Assembly: GCF_010614805.1 (NCBI RefSeq)
Contig: NZ_JAAFZC010000002.1
Coordinates: 1-64,000 of the forward strand
Direction of reading: 5' to 3'
Source of the DNA: Pseudooceanicola aestuarii
GTDB lineage: Bacteria; Pseudomonadota; Alphaproteobacteria; Rhodobacterales; Rhodobacteraceae
DNA: 64,000 nt
Shown: positions 45,601 to 51,993 of the stretch, one piece after another
Layout of the letters: every line of letters starts with the position of its first letter
Position numbering within the stretch: the stretch's first letter is position 1
Translations under genes and position numbers: made by a program
Notes under the pieces: model-generated
Database searches by the model: none
Told to the model about the DNA's origin: nothing
Seen by the model: the letters and a program-made list of their open reading frames with translations, nothing else

Positions 45601-46603
45601 TGGCGACAAACCCGTCGGCGATCCGGTGCAGGACAACGATCTGGACACCGTCTATGGCGGCGCGGGCAATGATCTGATCCGCACCGGCGACGATGACGAC
45701 ATGCTGTATGGCGGCAGCGGTGACGACACGCTGGAAGGTGGGATCGACGAGGATACCCTGTATGGCGGCGAAGGCACCGACAGCATCTATGGCGGCGGCG
45801 GGCAGGACCGCATCTTTGGCGCCGATGTCGGGGAATTCATCGATGGCGGTTCCTCGGGCGACGATTACGACATCCTCGACCTGACGGGCAGCGCCCCCGA
45901 CGGTGGCCGGATCGAGATCGAGTATGACGCCGACCCCGAAGACGGCACCCTGCGCTTCTTCGGCAGTGACGGGCTGGAAACCGGCACCGCCCGGTTCGAG
46001 GATATCGAGAAGATCATCCCCTGCTTTACCCCCGGAACATTGATCGCCACGCCGCGTGGCGAGGTTCCGGTAGAAGCCCTGCAGGAAGGCGACCGGATCA
46101 TCACCCGCGACAACGGCCTGCAACAGATCCGCTGGATCGGGCGCAAGGATCTGCACGGTCAGGACATGCTGCGGTTGGAGCATCTGCAACCGGTGCTGAT
46201 CCAGAAGGGCAGCCTGGGCCATGGTCTGCCGGAGAGCGACATGCTGGTCAGCCCGAACCACCGGGTGCTGATCAACAATGACAAGACCGCGCTCTATTTC
46301 GAGGATCGCGAAGTTCTGGTCGCGGCCAAGCATCTGACCGGGCTGAAGGGGGTCGACCGGGTGGAGACGTCATCGGCCAGCTACATCCACTTCATGTTCG
46401 ATCAGCACGAATGCGTTTTGTCCAACGGCTCCTGGACCGAAAGTTTCCAGCCCGGCGAACTGACACTTGACGGTATGGGGCAGGCCCAGCGGAACGAGAT
46501 CTTTGATCTTTTCCCCGAATTGTCCGAACGCCATGGGCAGGAGGCCTACAAGGCTGCGCGCCGGACCTTGAAGAAGCACGAGGCGGTCCTTCTGGCACGC
46601 TGA
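42668..46603 (+). CDS. RTX calcium-binding repeat protein with C-terminal Hint domain
   Basis: The 1311-residue acidic protein is likely exported and calcium-bound. RTX-type repeats (G-G-A-G-D-D-x-I-Y-G-D and similar) occur at about 60-180, 375-430 and 690-1080. A jelly-roll-like domain (about 185-370) and two tandem cadherin-like/VCBS-type repeats (about 495-675, D-D-D-F-N-G-E-D-S-F-T-Y-T-V-S-D-G-N-G-G) lie between them. From Cys1119 comes a Hint domain (C-F-T-P-G-T-L-I-A-T-P-R-G, G-D-R-I-I-T-R-D, V-S-P-N-H-R-V-L), which could cut the chain autocatalytically. The opening module (residues 9-55) is duplicated at about 679-725. No T1SS gene is adjacent; it may use the exporter at 5-8.5 kb. Confidence 0.88.
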   Translation: MTKSHNPRDGIVQGTDGNDRIDGTYSGDPQGDRIDANDAVSPSTGNEDFVIAGAGQDTVLGQAADDTIHGGSGYDDLYGGAGDDAIYGDRPASSAPSGNASAVTSAIDSYPPNAYDDDLIEGGSGNDRLFGDQGEDTVHGGADNDTIYGNAGDDSLTGGAGDDVIHGDDGEDGGAAGDRVVFSWTDLPDTNGSGTLDGEEVLTSATLNTGNVQVDYTITHTNKTPSTKFVTDRQNVEGLDAGAEHCSSLESRLDSKNESATYEWGFSAGVTDLAFRVNDVDHNSKIWVKAWGADGEPVDIQIDTGRNITTLDGNGSDGEVLFKAGASYGSDDDDYNSVLVNIPGPVTKLEILHKQDGNSTSEANITDLFFNEPSVATGEDGNDVLEGGSGDDALYGDGGDDTLTGGSGEDHIVGGDDADVIRGGNVGDYVDGSEGGDDNDTLDLTGAGPLTVAYDVDNNENGTVTFYDADGKPTGTMRFENIENVLTDNDDPDAMADTATTDEDTPVTIDVLDNDGDSNPGDVLKVESVTDGANGTVAINADGTVTYTPDDDFNGEDSFTYTVSDGNGGTDTASVTVTVTPVNDDPVGNDDTASTGYQTAVVVPVLGNDTDVDGDTLSVASFDAISANGGTVALDASGGLRFTPADGFSGSDSFSYTVSDGAGGTDTAVVRITVDKPALDGIVEGTDGDDTIDIGYTGDPEGDRIDANDALDPTSGDDDLVEAYGGDDEITAGAGDDTVYGGAGSDTVLGQSGDDLIDTRDGNVPLNDYVTFPAIPVDGAPDDDRDSVMGGIGNDTIITGDDADTIYGGDGDDHIDGGLDADEIYGGAGNDTIDGSLSTDIPGLPGAGTLGSDYIEGGSGDDSIVAGIDAFSDYVGDDPKFPLFGFDSDPNTMDGMDTVLGGEGNDTIITGDDADTIYGGSGEDSINAGIDDDYVEGGKGADVIIGSHGSDEIHGNSGDDVIDASNDTFDYSNAPDIDGDKPVGDPVQDNDLDTVYGGAGNDLIRTGDDDDMLYGGSGDDTLEGGIDEDTLYGGEGTDSIYGGGGQDRIFGADVGEFIDGGSSGDDYDILDLTGSAPDGGRIEIEYDADPEDGTLRFFGSDGLETGTARFEDIEKIIPCFTPGTLIATPRGEVPVEALQEGDRIITRDNGLQQIRWIGRKDLHGQDMLRLEHLQPVLIQKGSLGHGLPESDMLVSPNHRVLINNDKTALYFEDREVLVAAKHLTGLKGVDRVETSSASYIHFMFDQHECVLSNGSWTESFQPGELTLDGMGQAQRNEIFDLFPELSERHGQEAYKAARRTLKKHEAVLLAR

Positions 46604-46621
46604 CCCCCCAATCCGAACAGG

Positions 46622-46657
46622 CAGGGGCCCGGATCGCCAAGCGCGGTTCGGGCCCTT
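46622..46657 (+). terminator. Hairpin after the RTX gene
   Basis: AGGGGCCCG and CGGGCCCTT pair around a long loop shortly after the stop. No T tract, so terminator strength is doubtful. Confidence 0.4.
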
Positions 46658-46746
46658 GCGGTTTCTGGGGGTGGGTAGGCTGTCGGCGGCGGCGATGTCT
46701 GGCTGCGGTCCCGGCTCGAAATGCGGGTGGCGGGGTGATGCGGGGC

Positions 46747-47322
46747 CTATTCCTGCCGCCAGCGGCTCCAATCCTCGGGGGTGTCCAGATCTGTGACCAC
46801 GGCGCGGCCCAGCTCGTGCCGGTGCAGCCGGTCGCGATGGGCGCGGATCACACTGCGCGCGCCGTTGTCGCCCTTCAGGGTGCGCAGCTCGGCCAGAAGA
46901 TCGCCGGGAAAGGCCACCGGGTGGCCGGGAATCGCGCCATGGCGCGCCTGGTGGATATTCAACGGGTCGGCACGGGCGGCATCGCGGATGGCGGCGAAAT
47001 GGGACGCCGTCAGTTCTGGCAGGTCGCAGGCAGAGACCAGCAGCGGCGCGATGCCCGGTGGCAGCGCGGCGACACCGGCGCGGATTGACGCGCCCATCCC
47101 TTCGGCCGGGTCGGGTACGATCACCGGCGTGGCACCGGCGGGCAGACAGGCGGCGCGGGGATGATGCGGACAGGGCAGGGTGACGAAAACCGGCGCGACC
47201 TGCATCGCCTGGGCAATGATACGCGCCAGCAGGGGGCCGCCTGCCACATGCTCCAGCAGCTTGTCCCCCCCGCGCATCCGCGATGCGGACCCGGCGGCCA
47301 ACAGCAGAATCGCGACGCTCAT
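46747..47322 (-). CDS. MobA/MocA-like nucleotidyltransferase
   Basis: The 191-residue protein has the nucleotide-binding opening I-L-L-L-A-A-G-S-A-S-R-M-R-G-G-D-K-L-L-E and S-A-C-D-L-P-E-L with the metal-binding Asp, then H-P-V-A-F and G-D-N-G-A-R. This pattern fits MocA/MobA-type transferases that attach CMP or GMP to molybdopterin. Which cofactor is made cannot be told here. It overlaps the RHH gene by 4 bases. Confidence 0.85.
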   Translation of the reverse strand: MSVAILLLAAGSASRMRGGDKLLEHVAGGPLLARIIAQAMQVAPVFVTLPCPHHPRAACLPAGATPVIVPDPAEGMGASIRAGVAALPPGIAPLLVSACDLPELTASHFAAIRDAARADPLNIHQARHGAIPGHPVAFPGDLLAELRTLKGDNGARSVIRAHRDRLHRHELGRAVVTDLDTPEDWSRWRQE

Positions 47323-47540
47323 CCCCTGGCCTTAAGCTCGGCCAGTACGTAAAGCCGGATGGCGGAGGCCAGGCCGATCTCCACCCCGCGGGCTTCATCA
47401 ATTTCGGCAGCCAATGCATTGATCGCAATGGATTTGTCCGCGGCAATACGCCGAAACTCAGCCCAAAATTCCGGCTCAAGAGAGACGGAGGTGCGGTGCC
47501 TGCGCAGGGTCAGGGAATGTTTCTCCGGGCGGCGGGCCAC
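47319..47540 (-). CDS. Ribbon-helix-helix domain protein (RHH_4 type)
   Basis: The 73-residue protein begins with GTG after the DUF4169 stop codon, then R-R-P-E-K-H-S-L-T-L-R-R-H-R-T-S-V-S-L-E and a helix-helix part with I-N-A-L-A-A-E-I-D and G-L-A-S-A-I-R-L-Y-V-L. It is a small Arc-like DNA-binding protein; the target is unknown. It lies between a DUF4169 gene and the MobA-like gene, overlapping the latter by 4 bases. Confidence 0.85.
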   Translation of the reverse strand: MARRPEKHSLTLRRHRTSVSLEPEFWAEFRRIAADKSIAINALAAEIDEARGVEIGLASAIRLYVLAELKARG

Positions 47541-47541
47541 G

Positions 47542-47766
47542 TCAGTCGCGGTCGTCCGGGGCGGCGTTGCCCTTGTCGTCCGTATCGGCACCCTCATCAC
47601 GGCGATGGCCGTCCAGATGGCGCTGCGCAGCCTCGGCCGTGGCGCGGTCCTGCCGGCGTTCGGCGCGGGTGCGGCCGAACTTGACCGCATTGGCATCGCC
47701 CGCCGCGCGTTTGGCGGCGCGGGCCTTGTCCTTGCGGAAACGGTTCAGGTTCACGGGCGTGCTCAT
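47542..47766 (-). CDS. DUF4169 family protein
   Basis: The 74-residue, strongly charged protein has the family opening P-V-N-L-N-R-F-R-K-D-K-A-R-A-A-K-R-A-A-G-D-A-N-A-V-K-F-G-R, broken here only by the usual spacing. Function is unknown. It stops one base before the GTG of the RHH gene, and lies downstream of fumC behind a terminator, so it has its own promoter. This fumC-DUF4169-RHH order is common in Rhodobacterales. Confidence 0.85.
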   Translation of the reverse strand: MSTPVNLNRFRKDKARAAKRAAGDANAVKFGRTRAERRQDRATAEAAQRHLDGHRRDEGADTDDKGNAAPDDRD

Positions 47767-47785
47767 GACGGCATCCTATCACGCG

Positions 47786-47816
47786 AAAAGGCCCGGTCCA
47801 GTGGGACCGGGCCTTT
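47786..47816 (-). terminator. Strong symmetric terminator after fumC
   Basis: AAAGGCCCGGTCC pairs with GGACCGGGCCTTT around a short loop, with A and T runs on both sides; it can work in either direction. It closes the fumC unit. Confidence 0.8.
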
Positions 47817-47840
47817 GCATCACCATCCGTCCCTGCGGGA

Positions 47841-49238
47841 TCAGGCCGGTTTGGGGCCGATCATCTGCTCGGGGCGGACAACCTTTTCAAAGGTTTCGGC
47901 ATCGACAAAGCCCAGGGCGATCGCCTCTTCCTTCAGGGTGGTGCCGTTCTTGTGCGCCGTCTTGGCCACGGTGGTGGCGTTGTCGTAGCCGATGGTCGGC
48001 GCCAGCGCGGTGACCAGCATCAGGGATTCGGTCATCAGTTTCTCGATCCGGGCCTCGTTGGCCTGAATGCCGTTCAGCATCCGCGTGGTAAAGCTGTCGG
48101 CCACATCCCCCAGCAGCTGGATGGATTGCAGCAGGTTGTAGCTCATCATCGGGTTGTAGACGTTCAGCTCGAAATGGCCCTGGCTGCCGGCGAATTTCAT
48201 TGCCGCGTCATTGCCCATGACATGGGCCGCGACCTGGGTCATCGCCTCGGCCTGCGTCGGGTTGACCTTGCCCGGCATGATCGAGCTGCCCGGCTCGTTC
48301 TCCGGCAGGATCAACTCGCCCAGGCCAGAGCGGGGGCCGGAGCCCAGGAACCGGATGTCGTTGGCGATCTTGTACATCGCCCCCGCAACCGTCGCCAGCG
48401 CGCCGGAGGTAAAGACCATGGCGTCATGCGCCGCCAGGCTTTCGAACTTGTTGGGGGCGGTCACGAAGGGCAGGCCGGTGATCTCGGCCATGTTGGCCGC
48501 GACCGTCTCGCCCCAGCCTTCGCGGGTGTTCAGCCCGGTGCCCACGGCGGTGCCGCCTTGCGCCAGCTCGTAGATGCCGGGCAGCGTGGCCTTGATCCGG
48601 GCGATGCCCTGCCGGATCTGATGCGCATAGCCCGAGAATTCCTGACCCAATGTCAGGGGGGTGGCATCCTGCGTATGGGTGCGCCCGATCTTGATGATAT
48701 CCTTAAATTCCGCCGCCTTGGCATCCAGCCCGGCGAGCAGCTTTTCAAGCCCCGGCAGCAGCACGTCGCGCACCGACATGGCGGTGGCGATATGCATCGC
48801 GGTGGGGAAGGTATCGTTGGAGGATTGACCCATGTTGCAGTGATCGTTGGGATGCACCGGATCCTTGGACCCGATGGTGCCGCCCAGAATCTCGATCGCG
48901 CGGTTGGCGATGACCTCGTTGGCGTTCATGTTCGACTGGGTGCCGGACCCGGTCTGCCAGACGACCAGCGGGAAGTTGTCGTCGAACTTGCCGTCGACGA
49001 CTTCGCCCGCCGCCTGAATGACGGCATCGGCCAGCGTGGCATCCAGCGCGCCGCTGGCCTTGTTCGCCTGGGCGCAGGCCTTCTTGACCACGCCGAGGGC
49101 GCGCACGATGGCGACGGGCTGCTTCTCCCAGCCGATGGGGAAGTTCATGATGGAACGCTGGGTCTGCGCGCCCCAATACTTGTCGGCGGGGACTTCAAGC
49201 GGGCCGAAACTGTCGCTTTCGGTGCGGGTGTTGGTCAT
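47841..49238 (-). CDS. fumC: Fumarate hydratase class II
   Basis: The 465-residue enzyme has the fumarase/aspartase signature [11 protein letters not shown] (about 320) and [26 protein letters not shown]. It interconverts fumarate and malate in the TCA cycle. GGAGTG supports ATG 49238 rather than the upstream frame start. Confidence 0.96.
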   Translation of the reverse strand: MTNTRTESDSFGPLEVPADKYWGAQTQRSIMNFPIGWEKQPVAIVRALGVVKKACAQANKASGALDATLADAVIQAAGEVVDGKFDDNFPLVVWQTGSGTQSNMNANEVIANRAIEILGGTIGSKDPVHPNDHCNMGQSSNDTFPTAMHIATAMSVRDVLLPGLEKLLAGLDAKAAEFKDIIKIGRTHTQDATPLTLGQEFSGYAHQIRQGIARIKATLPGIYELAQGGTAVGTGLNTREGWGETVAANMAEITGLPFVTAPNKFESLAAHDAMVFTSGALATVAGAMYKIANDIRFLGSGPRSGLGELILPENEPGSSIMPGKVNPTQAEAMTQVAAHVMGNDAAMKFAGSQGHFELNVYNPMMSYNLLQSIQLLGDVADSFTTRMLNGIQANEARIEKLMTESLMLVTALAPTIGYDNATTVAKTAHKNGTTLKEEAIALGFVDAETFEKVVRPEQMIGPKPA

Positions 49239-49392
49239 CGTGTCACACTCCGGTTTAGGACGTCGCACAGGCTATAGGCCCTTGGCCCGGCACGCGCAAT
49301 CGGGCGGCGGGCTGTTAGCGTGCGTCATACGGAGCGGCCGGGGAAGCGCGGGCCGCGCTGGCGGCGGCCCCGATGGTGGCACCGGTGGCGGG

Positions 49393-49956
49393 TTATTGCA
49401 CCTTGCGACGAAATTCGAAGACGCGTGCGGGGGGCAGGTTGGCCCAGACGGTGCCACGTTTGCGGGCGGTCAGACCCATGTCGGCCTGCACGTCCTCGGG
49501 GATGGGGGCGTTGGGGGAATAGGTGATCTGCACGAAGACACCATCGCGCGACATCACCTTGAACGCGTTGCCCACGACCTCGCGCTGGATCTGCGGCCGG
49601 GCCAGCACCGGCACGCCGGAGATCACGCAGCCCAGGTTGGTGACGCCGATGCCCTCGATCTCCTGCGCGGGCTGGTTCAGCACACGGACACCGGGGAACT
49701 TGCGGCGCAGTTCCTCGCAGAAACGGGGATTCAACTCCATCAGGATCAGCCGTTCGGGCGCGACGCCCCGGTCAAGAATGGCGCGGGTGAACGACCCGGT
49801 GCCCGGCCCGATTTCAAGGATCGGGCCTTCGACGTCCTCGACCCCTTCGGTCATCTTCCGGGCGACGGCGGCGGAGGAGGGGGCGATTGCGGACACCTCC
49901 CTGGGGTTGCGCATCATCTCGCCCAGAAAAACCGTAAAATCGCTTGCCATGGTCAT
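49393..49956 (-). CDS. pmtA: SAM-dependent methyltransferase, phospholipid N-methyltransferase-like
   Basis: The 187-residue protein has the class I methyltransferase motif I-L-E-I-G-P-G-T-G-S-F-T-R-A-I-L (about 48-63), E-L-N-P-R-F at motif II and the S-G-V-P-V-L-A at motif IV. This resembles the PmtA enzymes that convert phosphatidylethanolamine to phosphatidylcholine in alphaproteobacteria, but the substrate is not proven by these motifs. AGAGGGGG before ATG 49956 supports the start; ATG 49950 is possible. Confidence 0.65.
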   Translation of the reverse strand: MTMASDFTVFLGEMMRNPREVSAIAPSSAAVARKMTEGVEDVEGPILEIGPGTGSFTRAILDRGVAPERLILMELNPRFCEELRRKFPGVRVLNQPAQEIEGIGVTNLGCVISGVPVLARPQIQREVVGNAFKVMSRDGVFVQITYSPNAPIPEDVQADMGLTARKRGTVWANLPPARVFEFRRKVQ

Positions 49957-50202
49957 ACCCCCTCTTGGTCCACGCGAATACGGGGAGAGAAAGGCCAAGC
50001 GTGTGAGACGGACAAGGCCCTTGTGACCCGTTTTACAAAAATTTCATCGCAACCGATGATAGGGCGAGGTCAGGCCAAGGGAAGGGCCGCCCCGGCCCCA
50101 GCCGCCGATATGGGCAGGGACCGGCCTGTCGGGGGGCGGGCGGCTTTGCCGCGCTTCGGGAAAGAGCGGGCGTGCCGACCAGGCACCAAAGATCAGGCGG
50201 GA

Positions 50203-50718
50203 TTACTTCCGGAAGGAATCGAGGGAGACGATTTCGGCGTCCTTGCCCTCCGCCCGATCGGTTGCATCTTCCGTCTCGTCCTGCGCGGTTTCGGGCTGGG
50301 CTTCGGCGTCCGGCGGGATGGGCAGCTCGGTGATGTCGGCATCGTCCTCCTCGTCCTCGCCGCTGTCCTGGGTCTCGAACCGCAGGCCGAATTCGACGGA
50401 GGGATCGACAAAGGTGCGCAGCGCGTCGAAGGGCACGAACAGCCGCTCCGGGCTGTCGCCGAAATTCAGCGTCACGCCGAACCCGGCATCGGTGACTTGC
50501 AGGTCGTCGTACCAATGCTGCATGACCACGGTCATTTCCAGCGGGTAGCGATCACGCAGCCAATCAGCCAGTTCGGCCTCCGGGTGGGTGGTGTCGAAGG
50601 TGATGAAGAAATGATGCGCGCCAGGCAGGCCGTCTGCGGCCACGCCTTCCAGCACCTGCTGGATCAACCCGCGCATGGCGCGGTGCATCAGATTTCCGTA
50701 GTCAATGGATCGGGACAT
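50203..50718 (-). CDS. sspB: SspB-like ClpXP adaptor protein
   Basis: The 171-residue protein has the SspB fold region (about 5-115; F-F-I-T-F-D-T-T-H-P, Y-P-L-E-M-T-V-V-M-Q-H-W-Y-D-D-L, V-T-L-N-F-G, P-F-D-A-L-R-T-F-V-D-P), then an acidic linker and a C-terminal S-L-D-S-F-R-K tail that in relatives docks on ClpX. It delivers ssrA-tagged proteins to ClpXP. The tmRNA gene lies about 290 bases upstream on the same strand. It is the alphaproteobacterial type, judged by length and tail. Confidence 0.9.
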   Translation of the reverse strand: MSRSIDYGNLMHRAMRGLIQQVLEGVAADGLPGAHHFFITFDTTHPEAELADWLRDRYPLEMTVVMQHWYDDLQVTDAGFGVTLNFGDSPERLFVPFDALRTFVDPSVEFGLRFETQDSGEDEEDDADITELPIPPDAEAQPETAQDETEDATDRAEGKDAEIVSLDSFRK

Positions 50719-51005
50719 GGGTCAACCCCGTCGGTCTTTCGATTGAGCATAGGGGATTCGATCCAAAACGGAAGCCGCTCCCCCCCTTTGGTCAATTGCC
50801 TAGCCGGAAAATCCGGGAAGGACCAGCCCACGCGACCACCAGGGGCACCATACGACGCCCGCCGGGCCTTGGTACGGGTGGCATGCCGGGGCCGTTGAAC
50901 ACCTGCGGGGCAAGGGTGCGGGCCGGACATGCGGAGGTGCCTCGGCGCACGGGAAAAACCGCCGAACCGGGCGGCGCGAAATTGTGCAGGAAAGAAGGGA
51001 GGAGT

Positions 51006-51330
51006 GCAGGTTTCTGTTGCCAGGTACCTGCGAACCCCGCCTTACGCGGCTAAGCGCAAGGACTTAAGATTCGATAACTCGAACCGCTTACGCGGCCAGA
51101 GCCATCGGAGCACGATTGTTATTGGCAATTATGCTTAGCGTACCGATAACGGTGGTAACTCACCGAGACAAAGCAAACCCCTTTAGACGTTCGTCGATCC
51201 TGTTTCGGCCCCATGATCCCCCAATAAAGGATGTTTGGTGGAGCCGCCGGGTACCGCCCCCGGGTCCGATCCGCGTATTACGAGCGCGTTTATGTCCATA
51301 GTCCGTTGCCGGACAAGGCAGATATAGCGC
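51006..51330 (-). ncRNA. ssrA: Two-piece (circularly permuted) tmRNA
   Basis: On the minus strand the order is acceptor piece, spacer, coding piece, as in alphaproteobacteria. The acceptor piece ends in CGGCTCCACCA (CCA at 51238-51236); the coding piece starts at 51212 with GGGGCCGAAACAGGATCGAC, whose first seven bases pair with CGGCTCC. The tag frame is 51126-51088 and encodes ANNNRAPMALAA followed by TAA. The coding piece probably ends near 51006, at a hairpin with GCAGG and CCTGC. The 5' end of the acceptor piece (about 51330) is approximate. It rescues stalled ribosomes and marks their products for ClpXP. Confidence 0.92.
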
Positions 51331-51993
51331 CCGGGCGGGGGGATTTCAATGGGGGCCGGACAGGGCGATGCGTCGCTCGGGTCCGAGGGGGACGGGGGGC
51401 AGGGGCGCTGCTGCTGTGGGTCGTCCTGCGGGTCAATGTCCCCCCGGATTTGCGGAATGGCGACAGGGACCGGTCGGTGCCTGACACCTGAGGGGCGAGT
51501 GGTGCGGCGTGGTGCTCTGCCTTGGCGGGTGGCTCCGGTTTTGACCCGCGCACGGGCACAAGGCGCCGTGCCGCGCGGGGCACGGCATTTTTGCCATTGT
51601 GTTTGCCCGTTCGACCGCCGTATGATTTCCGAATGGTCCCATGTCCTCGGACTGGACCCATGAGTTTCGCCGGATGCGGGCGGAACGGAGTAACCTCCTT
51701 CGCCGCACCGGACCGATTGAACCCGGAAACGGGTTTGCGATACGCCCGACCCCGCCTGTTGCAGGCCGTATGACAGGGGGAGGGTCCTGAATGGGCGGCG
51801 TGCCCAGAGAACGAGGCCGCCGTCGGAGAAGAAACGCGATGAGGCGCGCAGAAATCGTGACAGGCAAGGACAGGGCCGGATGCGGCCGTCTTGCCAGTTG
51901 CCATGCCGCCGCCCACCTCGCCCCTGACAGACACGCCGACCGTCCCGAGGAGCCGCCTGGCCCCGGGGCGCTGTCGTTGTGCAAATGGAAAAC
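51331..51993. other. Divergent leader region between tmRNA and rne
   Basis: No gene is seen. It should carry the tmRNA promoter on the minus strand and the rne promoter and long 5' leader on the plus strand. A terminator-like hairpin on the plus strand is described separately. Confidence 0.55.
51565..51592 (+). terminator. Terminator-like hairpin about 400 bases upstream of rne
   Basis: GCCGTGCC (51565-51572) pairs perfectly with GGCACGGC (51579-51586), followed by ATTTTT. No plus-strand gene precedes it, so it could end a small RNA, or be an attenuator in a long rne leader. Confidence 0.55.

Noticed and set aside
42218..46333. 1371-codon open frame on the minus strand opposite the RTX gene
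   Set aside because: The complement of Asp/Gly-rich RTX codons leaves an open Val/Ile/Ala-rich frame; no domain, no ribosome binding site.
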